Part shown: positions 16,605 to 25,335 of the stretch, in pieces | Layout of the letters: each line of letters starts with the position of its first letter | Numbering within the stretch: position 1 is the stretch's first letter | Program-made: the position numbers and the translations under genes | Notes under the pieces: model-generated | The model's database searches: none | Seen by the model: the letters and a program-made list of their open reading frames with translations, nothing else | Told to the model about the DNA's origin: nothing | Assembly (NCBI RefSeq): GCF_014650555.1 | Contig: NZ_BMVE01000009.1 | Span: 202,155 to 266,154, forward strand | Direction of reading: 5' to 3' | Source of the DNA: Streptomyces goshikiensis | GTDB taxonomy: Bacteria > Actinomycetota > Actinomycetes > Streptomycetales > Streptomycetaceae | DNA: 64,000 bases

Positions 16605-17027
16605 ACTCCCTCTTCCACGGGGCGCCGCGTTCCTCCTCGCCGCGATAGCCGGCTCACGCCACCTACCCGCTCCCGTACCACCCGAGCTGCCCGACGGTCC
16701 CGAGGCGGTCCGTCGAACGGGTTGCCAACCGGAGCGCCGACTTCCCATCGAAATCCGGGGAGAGCCGGCTTCCCGGGAATCGGTGCTGGAGGTGCGTCGG
16801 ACCATACCGTCGGTCATCGCCTGCCCACTGTGCCGGCCCGACAGTGAGCTCGGCCTTCTCGACGGGTAACCGCAACGGCCCCGGGGGCTTCGGTCATCGG
16901 AGGCGGGCATCAGGGCACCACTCCCGTTCGGAAGCTGCGAACAGCCAGCCTCGGCGGCGCAGGGCGGCGATGTCCCACAGCCGGGTGCCGGTGGTCGTGG
17001 GGAGAGCGGCTCCAAGACACAGCAACG
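16605..17027. other. no supported gene
   Basis: Neither strand shows a gene with start, ribosome binding site and family match. A short minus stretch near 16905-16985 (LWDIAALRRRGWLFAASE) reads protein-like but cannot be assigned. Confidence 0.4.
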
Positions 17028-17062
17028 GGGCGGGCCGGCAGCATGTGGCTGCCGGCCCGCCC
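17028..17062 (-). terminator. strong hairpin terminator
   Basis: A perfect 15-bp GC-rich stem (17028-17042 with 17048-17062) and a 5-nt loop, 24 nt after the PRC-barrel stop codon. Confidence 0.8.
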
Positions 17063-17086
17063 GGGGCACCCGTGTCCGCGTATGCG

Positions 17087-17428
17087 TTAGCCGCCGTAGT
17101 AGCCGCCGACCTGGTTGTGGTATTCGGCGTTGCCGAGGTGCTTGTCCTTGTCGAACTCGGGAGCGTTCTTGATCTGCTCCTTCGTCCGGTCCACGAAGAT
17201 CTTCTTGTCGTCGGGGTCAACGCGGCTGACCGTGCCGGCCGGCAGGAGTACTTCCTTGCCGAAGATCCACGGCCCGGTGTCGACCACGATGTACGCGGAG
17301 CCGACCTCGTCGGAGTGCTTGTCGACCTTGCCGATGGAGCCGTCTGTCGCCTCGACCTTGTACCCGGTCAGATCCGCACCCGCCAGATGGCCGGACGTCT
17401 CACGGTAACCCCATACATTTGCAGTCAT
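17087..17428 (-). CDS. PRC-barrel domain protein
   Basis: 113 aa. A PRC-barrel domain spans about residues 18-80: LTGYKVEATDGSIGKVDKHS, YIVVDTGPWIFGKEVLLPAG, VSRVDPDDKKIFVDRTKEQI. The tail ends in Gly/Tyr residues (QVGGYYGG). ATG 17428 follows GGAGGAG by about 10 nt. PRC-barrel proteins bind partner proteins or RNA and in Streptomyces are often stress induced; the role here is unknown. Cytoplasmic, no membrane segment. Terminated by the 15-bp hairpin downstream. Confidence 0.9.
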   Translation of the reverse strand: MTANVWGYRETSGHLAGADLTGYKVEATDGSIGKVDKHSDEVGSAYIVVDTGPWIFGKEVLLPAGTVSRVDPDDKKIFVDRTKEQIKNAPEFDKDKHLGNAEYHNQVGGYYGG

Positions 17429-17698
17429 GCGAAAACAACTCCTCCGGTAAAGCAGGAACGCAGTGGGAATTCAGGCTCCCCGCTGCTCTTCCGTTCTTCC
17501 GTATTGCTTACATGGTGGAACTTGCGTTCCGTTCTGACCTCCGCATGCCCCCCGTTTGTGCCGCTACACACCCGAGATCAGATTCGGGCCGAGGCGGCCG
17601 CCGATCTTTGGAGGTGAGCAGGTCCCCTGCTGCGTCACGGCAGCCGCCCCGGCACCCTACGGGTACCCCAGGTAGCCGAATTCACCCGGAAAACGCAA

Positions 17699-17750
17699 CA
17701 TGACGGTGGCCTGCCACCCCCTCGACCGGGGGTGGCAGGCCACCGTCATG
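17699..17750. terminator. 23-bp perfect hairpin
   Basis: A perfect 23-bp inverted repeat (17699-17721 with 17728-17750) with a 6-nt loop, 30 nt beyond the stop of the small hydrophobic gene (minus). It would act in both directions, but the PRC gene to its left reads away, so the main user is 17781-17942. Confidence 0.8.
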
Positions 17751-17780
17751 CCTTGCCTGAGCTGTGTCAGGACCGGCTGT

Positions 17781-17942
17781 CTACCAGCGGTACCAGCGGC
17801 CGCTCCCGCCCTTGGGCCGGGCGACGAATCCGATGAGCCACAGAATCAGGACCGCGATAGCGACCCACCACAGAATTTTTACCGCGAAACCCGCGCCGAA
17901 AAGGATCAGAGCCAGCAGAAGAACGAGAAGCAGGGGAACCAT
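17781..17942 (-). CDS. small hydrophobic membrane protein
   Basis: 53 aa with two predicted membrane segments: LLLVLLLALILFGAGFAV and ILWWVAIAVLILWLIGFV, then a short basic tail (RPKGGSGRWYRW). ATG 17942 follows GGAGGTT by 7-8 nt, which decides against a longer frame. It resembles the short 'hydrophobic protein' family frequent in actinobacteria near stress genes such as PRC-barrel proteins. Function unknown. Confidence 0.8.
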   Translation of the reverse strand: MVPLLLVLLLALILFGAGFAVKILWWVAIAVLILWLIGFVARPKGGSGRWYRW

Positions 17943-18079
17943 AGTTATCAACCTCCGAAGCACCATCTGCCCGACCGCGTTCGGAACATGCGCATGGACT
18001 TTAGGTGTTTCTTATCGGTGCAGGCGGGCAGTAGTGCTGGCCGCTTCTATGGCCGGGGACTGGAATCACTGGTGGGGCC

Positions 18080-18307
18080 TCAGTCCCACGGACAGAGCGC
18101 CGGGGTATCTGATTCCGGAAGCTTTACGAGGACAGCAGAGGTGCGCTGGGCGAAGGTGGTGGTGGCGAGGCCGGGGTGTTCCCGGCTGAGGGCCGTGGCG
18201 ACAGGCGGTGGTGCAGGCGGGCCGGCAACGGTCACCTGCGCGGCGGGGAACGATCTCAAGAGCGCGCCACCCAGCCGATCAGCCACACTCAAGCCCCCGT
18301 GGCGCAT
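18080..18307 (-). CDS. possible small hypothetical protein, third gene of an operon
   Basis: 75 aa from ATG 18307, 8 nt beyond the stop of 18316-18969. The sequence (LSVADRLGGALLRSFPAAQV...) has no membrane segment and no motif I recognise. Its place directly after two coupled genes is the main support; the ribosome binding site is poor. It could be a high-GC shadow. Confidence 0.35.
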   Translation of the reverse strand: MRHGGLSVADRLGGALLRSFPAAQVTVAGPPAPPPVATALSREHPGLATTTFAQRTSAVLVKLPESDTPALCPWD

Positions 18308-18315
18308 CCAACCGG

Positions 18316-18969
18316 CTAGCCCGCAGGCCAGTGCGGGTTCGGCATGCCGTCATCGCTCATGTGCGCCCGCTGCCAGATCGCTTTCCAGCTGAACGAGGTC
18401 TCCGGGACGAACCGGTGCCGCTGCCCACACGGACATGGCGCCAGTACCCACGCGCACCCACGGCACAGTTCCACCCAGCCGTGCCCGGTCGAGTTTGACA
18501 CCAGCGGTCTCTCGTCCCCGCAGGCTGGGCAGCCGGGGAGGTCGGCGCCGTCCAGAATCGCGTTCTGTCGCCGGACGTACTCGGGCAGCCGCAGCGACGG
18601 ATGGCGAACCGGGTCTTCGTACCAGGCGCGGTTCGGGCCCTCCCACCAACTCCGCAGCCACCACGGTCGCGGGCTCACCGCAGCCCGCCGCCCGGCCCGC
18701 TTCTCCGCCCGGCGTTGCGCGGCGTACTCCTCCGCCCGCGCGAGCCACAGCACCCGCGCCTCATACAGTTCCTCCACCGCCCGCACCAGCGCGTCCGGGT
18801 CCGCCTCCAGCCGCCGGGGGATCGCGGCGCTGAGCGTGAGGTGGTGGTACGTCGCCCGGAGGCCGTACGGAGCAAAGAGGGTGATGCAGGTCCGCAGCGC
18901 ACTGTGTCGGCGCCGGAGGGTAAGGCGGGCGTCGTGCACTCGCGCTCGGTGGGTCAGGAAACTGGTCAT
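18316..18969 (-). CDS. hypothetical protein with C-terminal Cys-rich zinc-ribbon-like region
   Basis: 217 aa. Residues 1-100 are helical and Arg-rich (YHHLTLSAAIPRRL, EELYEARVLWLARAEEYAAQ). The C-terminal part has CPACGDE, then CRGCAW and PCPCGQRHRF, at least six Cys in CxxC pairs, suggesting one or two zinc sites. Its ATG overlaps the stop of the upstream gene by 4 nt (18966-18969). No known family recognised. The Cys clusters resemble replication or helicase-associated zinc ribbons, but no enzymatic motif is present. Confidence 0.65.
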   Translation of the reverse strand: MTSFLTHRARVHDARLTLRRRHSALRTCITLFAPYGLRATYHHLTLSAAIPRRLEADPDALVRAVEELYEARVLWLARAEEYAAQRRAEKRAGRRAAVSPRPWWLRSWWEGPNRAWYEDPVRHPSLRLPEYVRRQNAILDGADLPGCPACGDERPLVSNSTGHGWVELCRGCAWVLAPCPCGQRHRFVPETSFSWKAIWQRAHMSDDGMPNPHWPAG

Positions 18970-19442
18970 TGTGCGGGCGCCAGGTCCAGCGCCCGTGCCA
19001 GCGCGCCAGTGACGGCGGCAGCGTGTGCCGGCAGATGGCGTTCAGCCCTGGTCCCGGCCAGGCTGAGGAAGCCCTGCAAATCCTGCTGGGCGCCCGCGAC
19101 GAGCCTGCGTACCTGGTCTGCCGGCAGCTCGATCACCGGGCTGTCGTCCGCCCCATGGGCGTCGAGCGTCAGCCGGACGATGCCGCCAACGGGTTCGGCC
19201 ACCGAGGACGGATCGTGGCCGAAGTAGGCGCAGCCGGTACCGTCGAGCACGTCCAGCCAGTCCCGCCAGGTCTCCAGGCCGTTGCAGCAGCCCGGCTCGA
19301 CGAAGACGGTGTCGACCGTGCCGACCTCCGCAGGGGTGAGCTCCCCGTTCAGCACGAGGTAGCCGTATGACTCGTGCTCGCCAACCGGCCAGAGCGCGAA
19401 GCCGTCGGCAGCGGAGATCTCCAGAACGGGTTGCATCACCAT
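18966..19442 (-). CDS. hypothetical protein (Imm21-like size and shape)
   Basis: 158 aa from ATG 19442 (GTG 19445 and ATG 19436 are alternatives; none has a good ribosome binding site). It reads as a compact alpha/beta protein: PVLEISAADGFALWPVGEHE, a VFVEPGCCNGLETWRDWLDV block and GGIVRLTLDAHGADDSPVIE. The Gly-Glu-Leu and Trp-rich pattern resembles small immunity proteins of the Imm21 type, which I offer only as a possibility. Coupled to the downstream Cys-rich gene by a 4-nt overlap. Confidence 0.6.
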   Translation of the reverse strand: MVMQPVLEISAADGFALWPVGEHESYGYLVLNGELTPAEVGTVDTVFVEPGCCNGLETWRDWLDVLDGTGCAYFGHDPSSVAEPVGGIVRLTLDAHGADDSPVIELPADQVRRLVAGAQQDLQGFLSLAGTRAERHLPAHAAAVTGALARALDLAPAQ

Positions 19443-19732
19443 CACATGGGGATGATGCCGGACCCACTGCTACACCGCCACGGGCTTTCAGCTACCGCAT
19501 CGGGCTCGGAGCGGACCCGCTACCTGGGCAGTTTCGCGGTGCGCTCCGGGCAGGCGGCGCCGACACCGCGCATGGCGGTCTGCGCGGTGATCCCGCAAAG
19601 CCGCATCGGCTTGAAGGGATCACCGGCGGCAAACGCCTCGTTCGCGTAGCGCTGGCTGAGGGGCGGGCCGGAGCCTCCGTTGCGTCGGCGCGTCCGTGAG
19701 TGCAGCGGCGCTTCGGCGGTGAAGTCGCCCGC

Positions 19733-20776
19733 TTATTCTCCGCCGGTCGGACAGCCGTAGTCCTTGCCCGCGGCATGCTGGAAGGACGTGAAGAGGGCGG
19801 AACGTGCTGTCTCGTACGCGTCCTTCCCTTGGTCCAGGAGCACATCTCGGTAGGCGTCGTTGAAACTCACGCCGACGTAGAGGTCGCCGGAGGAGCAGGC
19901 GGTAACGGTGCGGCCGCTTCCTTGCGTGGCCGTCTCGTCGCGGCGTACCGCCTTGGTCACCGCGGGGTCGTCGCTGACGGCGAGGCTGATCCGGGGCTCA
20001 CCGGGACCTTGGAGCACGATGTCGCACACCCGTGTCCGGGACCCGCGGCCGGTGACATGCGCAGTGCCGGGCTCCGCCTTCCCCTTGACGAGGGCGGCTT
20101 CTGGCAGCTGGAAGCCCTTCATGCCGCAAAGGACGGCCGGGTTGGTGTCATCGACCGGACCCTGCAGGCGAGCGGGCATCTTCAGCGCGTTGGTGTCCGT
20201 GCAGCCGAGGCCCGCGGCGACGTGCTGGGCGGTAGCCAGCGCAGCCCGCGCCAGAGCCGCCGGGTTGCTGCGGCCCCGGGTGAGGTTCATCTTGAGCACT
20301 GGTGTGTCGGCCTGCTGTGAGGCCGGCCGGATCTCCTTGGCGCAGCCTGTGGGCAGCAGCACCCATGCCTGTGTCTGGGAGACCGCTCCGGTGGCTCCGC
20401 CTATGAAGTAGGAGGAGGCTGAGGCGTTCTTCCACAGGCGTGAAGCGCCCAGCCCGAAATCCGCCTTGTCGAAGGAGAGCTCCGCCTCCAGCAGCGGCTG
20501 GTCGCCGCCTACGAATTTGCTGGTGCGCTGGACCTTGCACGAGAAGGAGTAGTACGGGTCCGATTCCTCGTAGAGACCGCTCTGCGCCAGTCTGCCGGGG
20601 CCGCCCAGCACGGCGCTCACGTCCGACGACGGCAGGGCATCACCGCAGAATCGGTCCTGCCCCAGTATGTCGGTGTTCCACCAGGCGAGCAGTCCGGCAC
20701 CGCCCAGCAGTACGAGGGCGGCAGCCAGCCCGACGCCGATGCGGAGCCGGAGCGCTCGTGGAGTATGTGCAGACAT
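19733..20776 (-). CDS. membrane-anchored secreted protein, WXG-like cassette 2
   Basis: 347 aa. An N-terminal anchor (LRIGVGLAAALVLLGGAGLL) is followed by an extracytoplasmic region with about eight Cys (RFCGD, SFSCKV, TGCAK, LGCTD, LCGMK, RVCD, ACSSG, YGCP), so several disulfides are likely. No lipobox. It resembles the DUF3558-type secreted proteins of actinobacteria. ATG 20776 follows the preceding stop by 5 nt. It holds the same last position as the lipoprotein of cassette 1 and may be the surface partner of the WXG-like proteins. Confidence 0.8.
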   Translation of the reverse strand: MSAHTPRALRLRIGVGLAAALVLLGGAGLLAWWNTDILGQDRFCGDALPSSDVSAVLGGPGRLAQSGLYEESDPYYSFSCKVQRTSKFVGGDQPLLEAELSFDKADFGLGASRLWKNASASSYFIGGATGAVSQTQAWVLLPTGCAKEIRPASQQADTPVLKMNLTRGRSNPAALARAALATAQHVAAGLGCTDTNALKMPARLQGPVDDTNPAVLCGMKGFQLPEAALVKGKAEPGTAHVTGRGSRTRVCDIVLQGPGEPRISLAVSDDPAVTKAVRRDETATQGSGRTVTACSSGDLYVGVSFNDAYRDVLLDQGKDAYETARSALFTSFQHAAGKDYGCPTGGE

Positions 20777-20781
20777 GGGGA

Positions 20782-21564
20782 TTACTTCCGTTCTCGCAGC
20801 GCGTCGTAGGCGCTTTCGCGCCCGCTGGTGTAACTCTGCTGTGCTTCGCGCTGGGCGGCACCGACCGTGGTGTCCGACTGGTGGGTTTCGTCGCCCCAGC
20901 TCTTGAAGAACCGGCTGAGGTCCGTCTGCGCCGCGTCGTTGCCGGAGCTGATGCGTTCCCGGGCCAGTAGGCCCTCTTCGGCGCTGACGCCCTTGAGCCA
21001 TTCGTTCCAGCATCCGTCGACCACACGCTGGGCCATGTCGCCGACGACGGGGATGCCGGTGATCGCTCCGCCGATGACGTGGTACCCGTAGACGCGCATG
21101 TCACCGGCTTCACTGAGCTTGGCATCCCGTTCGCTGCCACGGATGGTGGTCCGGCCGTCAGGGTTGTGGTGGTAGGCGCTGCGCTCGGCGGGAGTCAGCT
21201 TGGCGTAGTCGAACGCGACCGTTCCCTGCTCGGAGACGGTCATGCCCGCCTTGATCGCGTCGTCGCGCGCGGACTCGACGCGCTTCTTCAAGTCGGCGAA
21301 CTGGGTGTGGGCATCGCGCAGCAGACTCGCGACCGCCTTGGCCTGGATCTGCGCGGCGGAGTACTCGTACCGCGTCGCGGCGAAGTTCGAGTGGGCCACG
21401 CCGACGCTGACGCCACTCCAGTCGGGCCCCGTGGTGATCTTCTGGACGCTGTCGCCGTAACGGGTCTCGACCTTCTTCAGCTCGCCCGCCATCTCGTCCC
21501 ACTTGCCCGCTGCCGTCGTCAGCAGGCCCAGGTCGGTCGACATCACTTCGTGGTACGTCAACAT
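20782..21564 (-). CDS. WXG100-like putative secreted protein, cassette 2
   Basis: 260 aa. Residues about 8-115 form two long helices with a TGPDWSGVSVG turn, a typical WXG100/ESX hairpin, followed by a segment (AGMTVSEQGTVAFDYAKLTP) that parallels the FSVHEDGSVSYP segment of the cassette 1 hydrolase. The rest contains a Gly-rich stretch (YHVIGGAITGIPVVGDMAQR) and a helical tail. No enzyme domain is seen, unlike cassette 1. ATG 21564 has GGGGGAG six nt upstream, overlapping the previous stop region; ATG 21543 is an alternative. Confidence 0.75.
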   Translation of the reverse strand: MLTYHEVMSTDLGLLTTAAGKWDEMAGELKKVETRYGDSVQKITTGPDWSGVSVGVAHSNFAATRYEYSAAQIQAKAVASLLRDAHTQFADLKKRVESARDDAIKAGMTVSEQGTVAFDYAKLTPAERSAYHHNPDGRTTIRGSERDAKLSEAGDMRVYGYHVIGGAITGIPVVGDMAQRVVDGCWNEWLKGVSAEEGLLARERISSGNDAAQTDLSRFFKSWGDETHQSDTTVGAAQREAQQSYTSGRESAYDALRERK

Positions 21565-21577
21565 GTACTGCTCCCCC

Positions 21578-22012
21578 TTACAGACCGTTGAGCTTCGACT
21601 GGCTACCCAGCGGGCGGAACCCGTCCCCCGTGCCGAGGTCGTTCCGTACGAACAGACCCGAAGCGCCGCGCAACGAACCCTTCTCAGAACCGAGCCGGCC
21701 GATCAGGACCTTCACCTGCTGGTCCCAGGTGTCCGCCACCTTCTTCAGGCCCAGGGCCGCGTCCCAGCCGTCGAAGCCCTTGACCGCGGTGCTGGTGCTC
21801 TCGTCCGCGTGCTCTGTGGCCTTCTTGGTGTTCGGCTCCAGCTCGGTCTCGATGGTGTTGGCAGCAGACCTCTTCTGCGCCGGGGTCGACGCGAAAGTCC
21901 CCCCGCCCCCGCCCCCGCCGTCGGCTGCCGGAACACCGTTGAGCCGCATGGCTGCCTGATCGGCGGCCCGTGCTCTCTCGCTGCCCCACTCCTGCGCGAA
22001 GTCCCCCGACAC
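21578..22012 (-). CDS. WXG100-like small partner protein, cassette 2
   Basis: 144 aa, GTG start at 22012. An N-terminal helix with RAADQAAMRLNG is followed by a poly-Gly run and a helical hairpin (KGFDGWDAALGLKKVADTWD). Layout and length match the 143-aa first gene of cassette 1 (7978-8409). Probably a small secreted or chaperone partner of the next gene. First gene of a three-gene operon ending at 19733. Confidence 0.7.
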   Translation of the reverse strand: MSGDFAQEWGSERARAADQAAMRLNGVPAADGGGGGGGTFASTPAQKRSAANTIETELEPNTKKATEHADESTSTAVKGFDGWDAALGLKKVADTWDQQVKVLIGRLGSEKGSLRGASGLFVRNDLGTGDGFRPLGSQSKLNGL

Positions 22013-22261
22013 GACCGCCCCCGTTCAACTCGAAACGCTCTGTCCCCGCAGACCGTCAAACTACCCATGCTTGTCGACGAACCACAGGCCGACGTTGGAC
22101 TGGGAGCTGCGGGTGTGCGCCGGTCAGTGCCTGCCGCATCCACTACCGCGCGGCAGCGACACGGCGCAGCTCTCCTCGACACAGTGCATTCCTTGATCCT
22201 CTCCGCCACTTCGCGGCAGCGCATTGCCGCCGACCGGCAGTCTCTACCCACCATTGGCTGC

Positions 22262-22405
22262 CGGTGAAGCGACCTTCGCCGCGGGCCGCCGACCACGGCG
22301 CCTGCTCCGAGTCGTAGACGTCCGTCACCGGTACGAAGTGGTCCAGGTCCAGCCGGGTCGCGTCCGTCACGACGTCGACGCCTGGCTCGTCCACGCCCTG
22401 GCCGC
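22262..22405 (-). pseudogene. HNH-endonuclease C-terminal fragment
   Basis: The minus frame reads DVVTDATRLDLDHFVPVTDV then YDSEQAPWSAARGE, matching the secreted HNH nuclease signature (LDIDHMVPLAEAWDSGA..W..ARRE). Only this core remains and upstream sequence switches to a transposase relic, so it is a truncated gene. From 22013 to 22261 I see nothing else. Confidence 0.4.
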
Positions 22406-22446
22406 GTGCCGCGGGCACTGGCGTGACCCGGCCGTCGCCGGCCTCC

Positions 22447-22794
22447 CTACCCCGCCGGTTCGCGCGCGCGCCGCCCCGCTCGGCGAACTCGCCGCCACCG
22501 GTGAAGCCGTCGGCACGTTCGCTGTGTGAGTTCGGCCCCAGCTGTTGCCAGACGCCGGCCTCGTTCCAGTCCCGCAGTCGGCGCCGACACGTCACAACCG
22601 GACCCGAAGCCGAGCTCCTGGGGCAGGTGTTCCCACTGGATGCCGGTGTGCAGCACGAACAGGATCCCGCACAGCACCTGCCGGTCCGGGACCGACCTGC
22701 GGCCCGGGTACCTGAGCTGTCTCTCCCACTTCGGAAGGAGCGGCTGGATCCGCTCGCACAGGGCATCCGACACGATCCACGGCGAAGCCCTCAT
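22447..22794 (-). pseudogene. IS5-family transposase N-terminal fragment
   Basis: From ATG 22794 the frame reads WIVSDALCERIQPLLPKWER, YPGRRSVPDRQVLCGILFVL, then HTGIQWEHLPQELGFGSGCD, the first orf of IS5-type elements. It then loses frame near 22595 and continues in another frame as RRLRDWNEAGVWQQL before homology ends. No catalytic DDE part remains. A dead insertion-sequence remnant. Confidence 0.65.
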
Positions 22795-23011
22795 GGCTCA
22801 GACAGTGCCGAACTCGCCGACCGGACACGGTCACCAGGACCGATCCACCTCATTGTGTGAGGCGTTCTTGGGGACAATCCTTGGCTGACGCGGAAGCTCA
22901 TGACGTACCGTGGGTAATGGGCGTGTCGCCGTCGCTGTCGCCTCATGATCCCCATCGCGCCGGTGCGCCAGCCGGAGGGACAGGAATGTTCGAAACGGGG
23001 GAGGCGTGACG

Positions 23012-24241
23012 GTGCGAGACCAGCTCCTCGGAGGTCGCTATCGGTTGGTGCGGCAGCTCGGCGAGGGCGGAATGGGGCAAGTGTGGGAAGCCCAGGACGA
23101 GACGCTGGGTCGGCCCGTCGCGGTCAAGGTGATCTCCCTGCTCGCCGGTGGAGGAAGCCTCGGCGGCGAGGCACGCGCCAGATTCCTGCGCGAGGCACGG
23201 ATCACCGCCCAACTACAGCACCCCAACATCGTGACCATCCACGACTTCGGCGAGACCGGTGCGGGAAGCGAACGGGTCCCGTTCCTGGTGATGGAGCTGG
23301 TCCGCGGCGAGGGCCTGGACACGATGCTGCGCCGAGGGGCCGTCACCCTGGTGGACGCGGCCCGATGGGGCGCGCTGATATCCGACGCGCTTGCCGAGGC
23401 GCACGCAGCCGGAATCATGCACCGGGACATCAAGCCGTCCAACATCCTCATCACGCCTTCCGGCACCGTGAAAGTCCTCGACTTCGGCATCGCGAGGGCC
23501 GCAGACCCCGGCGCGACCGCGGACCGCCTCACTCAGACCGGCTTCATCGTGGGCACACCCCCCTACATGGCGCCCGAACAAGCCCGCGGCTTCCCAGAAC
23601 CGCGCAGTGACCTGTACGCCCTCGGCTGCCTCCTCTTCGAGCTGATCACAGGCCGGCTCCCCTTCCAGGCCCCCGACGCCACGGGATACCTCTCGGCACA
23701 CCTCACCCAAGAACCGCCCACACCCAGCTCGGTGTCCACCGGCGTCCCCTCCGGGTGGGACGACCTCGTACTGAGGCTGCTGGAAAAAGACCCCGCCCAG
23801 CGGTACGCGAACGCCGCCGACCTCGCCCAAGCGCTGCGACAACTCGACCGCGCCCCCGGCCGGCCGCAGCCGTGGCGCGAGCAGGTTCATGCTGCCCTGG
23901 TCGGCCTCGGCTATTCAGGCGAGGATGCCGACGCGGCTGTCGACGCGGTCGCCGCCGACCTGACCGGCGACGAGGTCCCGCAGCTGCCCGCCATGTTCAA
24001 GTCGGCCCTCCGCAAGGTTCTGGCCCTCGACGGGGGCAGAACGCACGGCGCCGCCCCCCGCCAGGCCCCCGGCCGGCCGCAGCCGTGGCGCGAGCAGGTT
24101 CGTGCTGCCCTGGTCGGCCTCGGCTATTCAGGCAAGGATGCCGAGGCGGCCGTCGACGCGGTCGCCGCCGACCTGACCGGCGACGAGGTCCCACAGCTGC
24201 CCGCCGCGCTCAAATCGGCCCTCCGCAAACTCTCTCGCTGA
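23012..24241 (+). CDS. soluble Ser/Thr protein kinase with two C-terminal RuvA-C/UBA-like repeats
   Basis: 409 aa. The kinase domain spans residues 10-275: glycine loop GEGGMGQV, Lys39, HRD at 137-139 with K141, DFG at 157-159, APE at 187-189, all intact. There is no membrane segment and no PASTA domain. Residues about 282-336 and 353-407 are two near-identical modules (HAALVGLGYSGEDADAAVDA...), resembling the RuvA C-terminal three-helix or UBA-like fold that contacts partner proteins. GTG 23012 is chosen over GTG 23006 because GGGGGAGG (22997-23004) gives 7 nt spacing only for 23012. Adjacent to WXG-like cassette 2. Likely phosphorylates a partner held by the repeats. Confidence 0.9.
   Translation: MRDQLLGGRYRLVRQLGEGGMGQVWEAQDETLGRPVAVKVISLLAGGGSLGGEARARFLREARITAQLQHPNIVTIHDFGETGAGSERVPFLVMELVRGEGLDTMLRRGAVTLVDAARWGALISDALAEAHAAGIMHRDIKPSNILITPSGTVKVLDFGIARAADPGATADRLTQTGFIVGTPPYMAPEQARGFPEPRSDLYALGCLLFELITGRLPFQAPDATGYLSAHLTQEPPTPSSVSTGVPSGWDDLVLRLLEKDPAQRYANAADLAQALRQLDRAPGRPQPWREQVHAALVGLGYSGEDADAAVDAVAADLTGDEVPQLPAMFKSALRKVLALDGGRTHGAAPRQAPGRPQPWREQVRAALVGLGYSGKDAEAAVDAVAADLTGDEVPQLPAALKSALRKLSR
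23858..24231 (+). repeat. tandem in-gene duplication, about 160 nt units, 213-nt period
   Basis: Units from 23858 and 24071 are over 90% identical by eye across about 160 nt, including synonymous positions, separated by a distinct 50-nt linker. The 213-nt period keeps frame. Very recent duplication or gene conversion inside the kinase gene. Confidence 0.85.
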
Positions 24242-24257
24242 CCGAGCGTCACTCTGA

Positions 24258-24550
24258 TCACAGAGAGCCCTGAATCTCTTTCGGCGGGTCAGGCCTGGTG
24301 GCGCCGCGGTAGTCGGCGGCGGGCATGGCGGAGTCGACGGGTGCCACCTCGACGGTGCAGCCGGTACGGGGGGCGTGGAGGACCCGGCCAGAGCCTGCGT
24401 AGAGGCCGAACTGGTAGATGGACCCGTTCCGGTGGGCCCAGAAAAGCCGGTCGCCCGGAAGGAGTTCGCCGCGGGAGACGGGCCGGTGCGCTGTGGCCTC
24501 GTACTGGGCGGCGGCGGTGCGGGGGAGCTGGGTGTGTACGCGGTCGCCCT
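24258..24550 (-). pseudogene. NlpC/P60 peptidase C-terminal fragment
   Basis: The minus frame reads QLPRTAAAQYEATAHRPVSR, GDRLFWAHRNGSIYQFGLYA, GSGRVLHAPRTG and AMPAADYRGATRP with a stop at 24258, the C-terminal half of an NlpC/P60 cell-wall endopeptidase. The catalytic Cys region upstream is missing and the expected His in the HHVGIY motif is Gln (YQFGLY). So it is an inactive truncation. Confidence 0.6.
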
Positions 24551-24700
24551 CCCCGGCGACCGGGCCGACGCCGGTCCGATCGGGTGGTGGTGGCGGGGCG
24601 CGCGGGAGGGTCGGGTCGGGCGGATCGATTCGCCGCGGGGCCCGGCTTCTATGGTCGGGCCCGCATCACTCTTGATCATCTCCGGAAGGGATTCCCTGTC

Positions 24701-25060
24701 ATGAAGCTCCGCACCACACTCGGCGCCGGTCTCGGCGCGCTCGCTCTGGTCCTGTCGATGGCCGGCTCGGCCCAGGCTGCCCAGGGCAACTTCACCTACA
24801 AGTACGTCGACGGCTTCGGCGTGGAGCGCCAGGCCACCCTCCACGACCCGCACAGCGGCAAGTGCATCAATCTCTACGCCGTCGGCGACGACGAGGAGCA
24901 GCCGGGTTACGGCCCGCACAACGACACCGACACCGCCGTGACCGTCTACCTGGGCGCGAACTGCCAGAGCCCCGGCTGGCGGCTGAAGGCACACGGCCAG
25001 CCGGCCAAGGACACCCTGGAAGTCCGCTCGGTGCGCTTCGACGCCCCGCAGGCCAGGTAG
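24701..25060 (+). CDS. small secreted protein
   Basis: 119 aa. A classical signal peptide (LGALALVLSMAGSAQA) predicts cleavage before residue 27, giving a 93-aa mature protein with two Cys (GKCINLY, ANCQSPGW), probably one disulfide. It reads as a beta-rich fold: VERQATLHDPHSGKC, TDTAVTVYLGANC. ATG 24701 follows GGAAGGG by about 10 nt. No family recognised; may be an extracellular binding or inhibitor-like protein. Monocistronic; 25061-25335 holds no gene. Confidence 0.8.
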   Translation: MKLRTTLGAGLGALALVLSMAGSAQAAQGNFTYKYVDGFGVERQATLHDPHSGKCINLYAVGDDEEQPGYGPHNDTDTAVTVYLGANCQSPGWRLKAHGQPAKDTLEVRSVRFDAPQAR

Positions 25061-25335
25061 GCAGGCTCGCTTTCGCCCGCATCGTGCCGGGTGGCGGACC
25101 GTCCGGACACACGGCCGGTCCGCCGAGCGACCGGGTTGCCGTCGAGCCACTGCTGCCGGCGGCCATCACGCAGGCGCCGAGGTCCGCGCCCCGCGGGTGG
25201 TGGTGGGCCTGGTTCAGTGACCCGGCGCGGGGTGGGTGTCAGATGGTGACGGTGGCGTAGGCGGCGCCGGTCCGGACCGGGCCCCGGCTGTTATGCCCTC
25301 GTGGACCGCCGAGAGGACCCGTCTACCCTGGCCGA

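Noticed and set aside
19520..19690. minus-strand stretch resembling an integrase tail (DPFKPMRLCGITAQTAMR)
   Set aside because: Too short and no catalytic Tyr region; could not be assigned.
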